Shown piece after piece: positions 5,396-7,754 of a DNA stretch of 7,754 nt; position 1 is the first letter of the stretch, and every line of letters begins with the position of its first letter. The notes beneath the pieces are model-generated. The model had not been told where the DNA came from and did no database searches. It saw only the letters and a list, made by a program, of their open reading frames with translations. Where the stretch lies: the NCBI GenBank assembly GCA_023475455.1, contig JAMCVR010000204.1, positions 6,134 through 13,887 on the forward strand, read 5' to 3'. A program made the translations under genes and the position numbers. The stretch comes from Thermoplasmatota archaeon (GTDB lineage Bacteria > Pseudomonadota > Gammaproteobacteria > Burkholderiales > Thiobacillaceae).

Positions 5396-6247
5396 GCCGC
5401 CGCGGCCGGTTTCGCCGAGCAGCGGAATCGCCCCGTCCAGCCCGACCTGGTTCAGCGCGTAGCTGGCCTGCGCGCGCACCACCGGCTTGGCGCGGTAGGC
5501 GATGCTGACGCCGGCTTCGGCCATCATTTTCAGGTCGTTGGCGCCGTCGCCCATGGCGATGACCTGCTCGCGCCTCAACCCCAGCTGCGTCCGCACCCGG
5601 TTGAGCCAGTCGGCCTTGCCCTGGGCGTCGACGATGTCGCCGAGCACGCGCCCGGTCAGCTTGCCGTCGGCGACCTCAAGCGTGTTGGCCGTCGTGTAGT
5701 CCAGCCCCAGCCGGGGCTGCAGCCGCTCGGTGAAGAAGGTGAAGCCGCCCGACACCAGCAGGGTCTTGATCCCGGCCGCGCGCGCCGCCGCCAGCAGGGT
5801 CTCGGCGCCAGGCGAGAGCTGCAGCCGTTCGTCGTACACCCGCTGCAGGGCGGACTGATCGAGTCCGGCCAAGAGCGACACCCGCCGGCGCAGGCTTTCG
5901 GCGAAGTCGATCTCGCCGCGCATGGCGGCCTCGGTGATCGCCGACACCTGCGGCTTCAGGCCCTGCATGTCGGCGATTTCGTCGACGCACTCGATGGTGA
6001 TGAGGGTGGAATCCATGTCCATCACCAGCAGGCCGAAGTCGCCGATGCGGCGCCCGGCCGGCACCCAGCCGTGATCGAGCGCATTCGCCTCGCAGAATGC
6101 GGCGACTTCGTCACGCCGGCCGGGATCGGCCGCCACCAGCCGGAATGCGGTGGGCGACACGGCTTCAATCGACCGCGCGCCGGTCAGTTTGGCGAGCTGT
6201 TTGAGGCTGGGGGTGGGGATATCCTTTCCCTGAACGATCAGATTCAT
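5393..6247 (-). CDS. serB: Phosphoserine phosphatase
   Basis: This 284-residue cytosolic HAD-family enzyme carries out the last step of serine synthesis, O-phosphoserine to serine plus phosphate. The N-terminal 70 residues form a small regulatory-like region as in proteobacterial SerB, and the HAD core follows. Motif I is DMDST at 77-81, with nucleophile D77 and acid/base D79. The substrate-binding Glu lies in ECVDE (E86), motif II is S166 in VSGGF, motif III is K211, and motif IV is GDGANDL at 233-239 (D234, D238). Length is normal for the long SerB form. The ATG lies 9 nt after the mfd stop with no Shine-Dalgarno-like purine tract (upstream reads AACTAAACAA), so translation probably relies on coupling to mfd. 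Its TAA stop is part of the flgM promoter. ThrH-type enzymes are shorter and lack the N-terminal region. Confidence 0.95.
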   Translation of the reverse strand: MNLIVQGKDIPTPSLKQLAKLTGARSIEAVSPTAFRLVAADPGRRDEVAAFCEANALDHGWVPAGRRIGDFGLLVMDMDSTLITIECVDEIADMQGLKPQVSAITEAAMRGEIDFAESLRRRVSLLAGLDQSALQRVYDERLQLSPGAETLLAAARAAGIKTLLVSGGFTFFTERLQPRLGLDYTTANTLEVADGKLTGRVLGDIVDAQGKADWLNRVRTQLGLRREQVIAMGDGANDLKMMAEAGVSIAYRAKPVVRAQASYALNQVGLDGAIPLLGETGRGG

Positions 6248-6256
6248 TTTGTTTAG

Positions 6257-7754
6257 TTATTTCAACAGGTTGAAAAGGGTAATGACGTTGGCGGCGCGCG
6301 TCTCCGCAGGCGAACCGGTGTTCCAGCGCAGCCGGTTCTCGCCCGCCAGCTTGAGGTCGCGCCGGATATGGAGGAGCTGGATGATTCGGCCGGGATCGAT
6401 CGGCGGCTGCGGCACGAACTGCAGCAGGATGGCGTCGCCGCTGGCGTCGACCTTCAGGATGCCGAGCGGTTTGGCGGCGAGGCGCAGGCGGTGGGTGTCG
6501 AGCAGCGCGCGCGCCGGGTCGGGCAGCTGGCCGAAGCGGTCGACCAGCTCTTCCTGCAACCGGGTGAGTTCCTCCGCGTCGTGGACGCTCGCCAGCCGCT
6601 TGTACAGCACCAGCCGCTCGTGAACGTCGGGGCAGTAGTCCACCGGCAGCAGCGCGGGCAGGTGCAGGTTGATCTCGGAGACCACGCCGAGCGGCTGGCT
6701 CATGTCGGGTTCCTTGCCGACCTTCAGGCTCGCCACCGCGCCGGCCAGCATGTCGTTGTAGAGCGAAAAGCCGACCTCAAGGATTTCGCCGCTCTGTTTT
6801 TCGCCCAGCACTTCGCCTGCGCCGCGGATTTCCAGGTCCTGCATGGCGAGATGGAAGCCCGAGCCGAGTTCCTCCATCAATTGAATCGCTTCCAGGCGTT
6901 TCTTGGCCTGCGACGTGAGGGTGCGGTCCTCGTCCACCAGCAGATAGGCGAAGGCCTGGTGGTGCGAGCGGCCGACGCGGCCGCGCAACTGGTGCAGCTG
7001 CGCCAGGCCGAACTTGTCGGCGCGGTTGATCAGGATGGTGTTGGCGGTGGGCACGTCGATGCCGGTCTCGACGATGGTGGTGCACAGGAGGACATCGTAG
7101 CGCTGCTGGTAGAAGTCGCGGATCACCTGTTCCAGCTGGCGTTCGCCCATCTGCCCGTGGCCGACGCGGATGCGCGCTTCCGGCAGCAGCTGTTCCAGCC
7201 GCTCGCGCATGTTTTCGATGGTGCTGACTTCGTTGTGCAGGAAGTACACCTGGCCGCCGCGCTTCAATTCGCGCAGTACCGCCTCGCGGATCAGACCGCC
7301 GGAAAACGGCCGGACGAAGGTCTTGATCGCCAGCCGCTTCTGCGGTGCGGTGGCGATCACCGAGAAGTCGCGGATGCCTTCGAGCGACATCGCCAGCGTG
7401 CGCGGGATCGGCGTGGCCGTCAAGGTGAGCACGTCGACCTCGGCGCGCAGCGCTTTCAGCTGCTCCTTCTGGCGCACGCCGAAACGGTGTTCCTCGTCGA
7501 GGATCACCAGGCCGAGGCGGGCGAACTTGACGTCCTTCTGGATCAGCCGGTGGGTGCCGATGACGATGTCGATCTTGCCTTCCTTCAGTGCCGCGAGCGC
7601 CTCGGCTTGCTCCTTGGCGGTCCTGAAGCGTGAAAGCTCGGCGAGCTTCACCGGCCAGGGCGAGAAGCGGTCGGAGAAATTGTTGAAATGCTGCTCGGCG
7701 AGCAGCGTGGTCGGCACCAGCACCGCCACCTGATAGCCGCCCATCACCGCCATG
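6257..7754 (-). CDS. mfd: Transcription-repair coupling factor Mfd, C-terminal part (cut by window edge)
   Basis: Mfd is a superfamily 2 DNA translocase that pushes stalled RNA polymerase off damaged DNA and recruits UvrA. The frame stays open to the window edge. About 498 residues are visible of roughly 1,150 usual, so the UvrB-like region, the RNA-polymerase-interaction domain and Walker A lie outside. Numbered from the first visible Met (7753), I see motif Ia PTTLLAEQH (14-22), the DEEH box (86-89) with HRFGVRQKEQ, motif III TATPIPRTL (112-120), the GHGQM segment, TTIVETGIDVP (225-235) and motif VI QLRGRVGRS (255-263). The RAD25-like/TRCF segment MQDLEIRGAGEVLG and the C-terminal regulatory domain follow. 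RecG is excluded by the TRCF C-terminus. serB starts 9 nt downstream, so the two probably share a transcript. Confidence 0.96.
   Translation of the reverse strand, partial: MAVMGGYQVAVLVPTTLLAEQHFNNFSDRFSPWPVKLAELSRFRTAKEQAEALAALKEGKIDIVIGTHRLIQKDVKFARLGLVILDEEHRFGVRQKEQLKALRAEVDVLTLTATPIPRTLAMSLEGIRDFSVIATAPQKRLAIKTFVRPFSGGLIREAVLRELKRGGQVYFLHNEVSTIENMRERLEQLLPEARIRVGHGQMGERQLEQVIRDFYQQRYDVLLCTTIVETGIDVPTANTILINRADKFGLAQLHQLRGRVGRSHHQAFAYLLVDEDRTLTSQAKKRLEAIQLMEELGSGFHLAMQDLEIRGAGEVLGEKQSGEILEVGFSLYNDMLAGAVASLKVGKEPDMSQPLGVVSEINLHLPALLPVDYCPDVHERLVLYKRLASVHDAEELTRLQEELVDRFGQLPDPARALLDTHRLRLAAKPLGILKVDASGDAILLQFVPQPPIDPGRIIQLLHIRRDLKLAGENRLRWNTGSPAETRAANVITLFNLLK

Noticed and set aside
5373..5402. 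Inverted repeat CGGCGGC...GCCGCCG around the serB stop as a serB terminator
   Set aside because: The 16-nt loop and absence of a T-run on the - strand argue against it. The same bases are better explained by the sigma-28 promoter, so serB transcripts may read through into flgM.
4625..6256. A 543-codon + strand open frame across copZ, flgM and serB
   Set aside because: It runs antisense to three recognised genes, crosses their terminator and promoter, and has no domain signature.
6261..6274. Dyad TTCAAC-AG-GTTGAA at the end of mfd as an operator
   Set aside because: It is short, lies inside coding sequence for the last Mfd residues, and has no second copy or known regulator match; chance is likely.

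Overview
The window is GC-rich chromosomal DNA from a Gram-negative bacterium, most likely a betaproteobacterium. The evidence is the Mfd, SerB and DnaQ protein types, an mfd-serB arrangement, a FlgM anti-sigma factor, and tightly overlapping genes; the genus cannot be fixed from the sequence alone. Genes on the left (1-4683) run on the + strand and genes on the right (4703-7754) run on the - strand, so the two groups converge near 4690.

Left half: the 3' part of dnaQ (DNA polymerase III proofreading exonuclease) overlaps a gene for a secreted ABC-type substrate-binding-like protein. That gene overlaps, by TGATG, a two-transmembrane HAMP-GGDEF-EAL protein predicted to make and degrade cyclic di-GMP. 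There is no transporter permease or ATPase here, so the binding protein may act as a periplasmic sensor partner for the c-di-GMP enzyme. This pair carries the most striking structure in the window: an apparently perfect 953-bp direct tandem duplication (912-1864 and 1865-2817) with only a 2-bp (GC) microhomology at the joint. Its endpoints lie inside the two genes, so both parental genes stay complete. A third gene (1640-2593) is created between them, an in-frame fusion of the membrane-anchor region of the GGDEF-EAL protein to most of the binding protein. All three are open and chained by overlapping stop/start codons. It is either a very recent gene birth or an assembly artefact, and read data would decide.

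Right half, - strand: mfd (transcription-repair coupling factor, C-terminal part only, cut by the window edge) is followed 9 nt later by serB (phosphoserine phosphatase). Next comes flgM (anti-sigma-28 factor) with its own near-consensus sigma-28 (FliA) promoter, whose -35 element uses the serB stop codon, and with a clear intrinsic terminator. Last is a small CopZ-like metal chaperone. The flgM unit stands apart from any other flagellar gene in the window and has a G8 tract in its coding strand. No tRNA, rRNA, CRISPR array, insertion sequence or phage gene was seen, and no gene-free stretch exceeds 300 bases.
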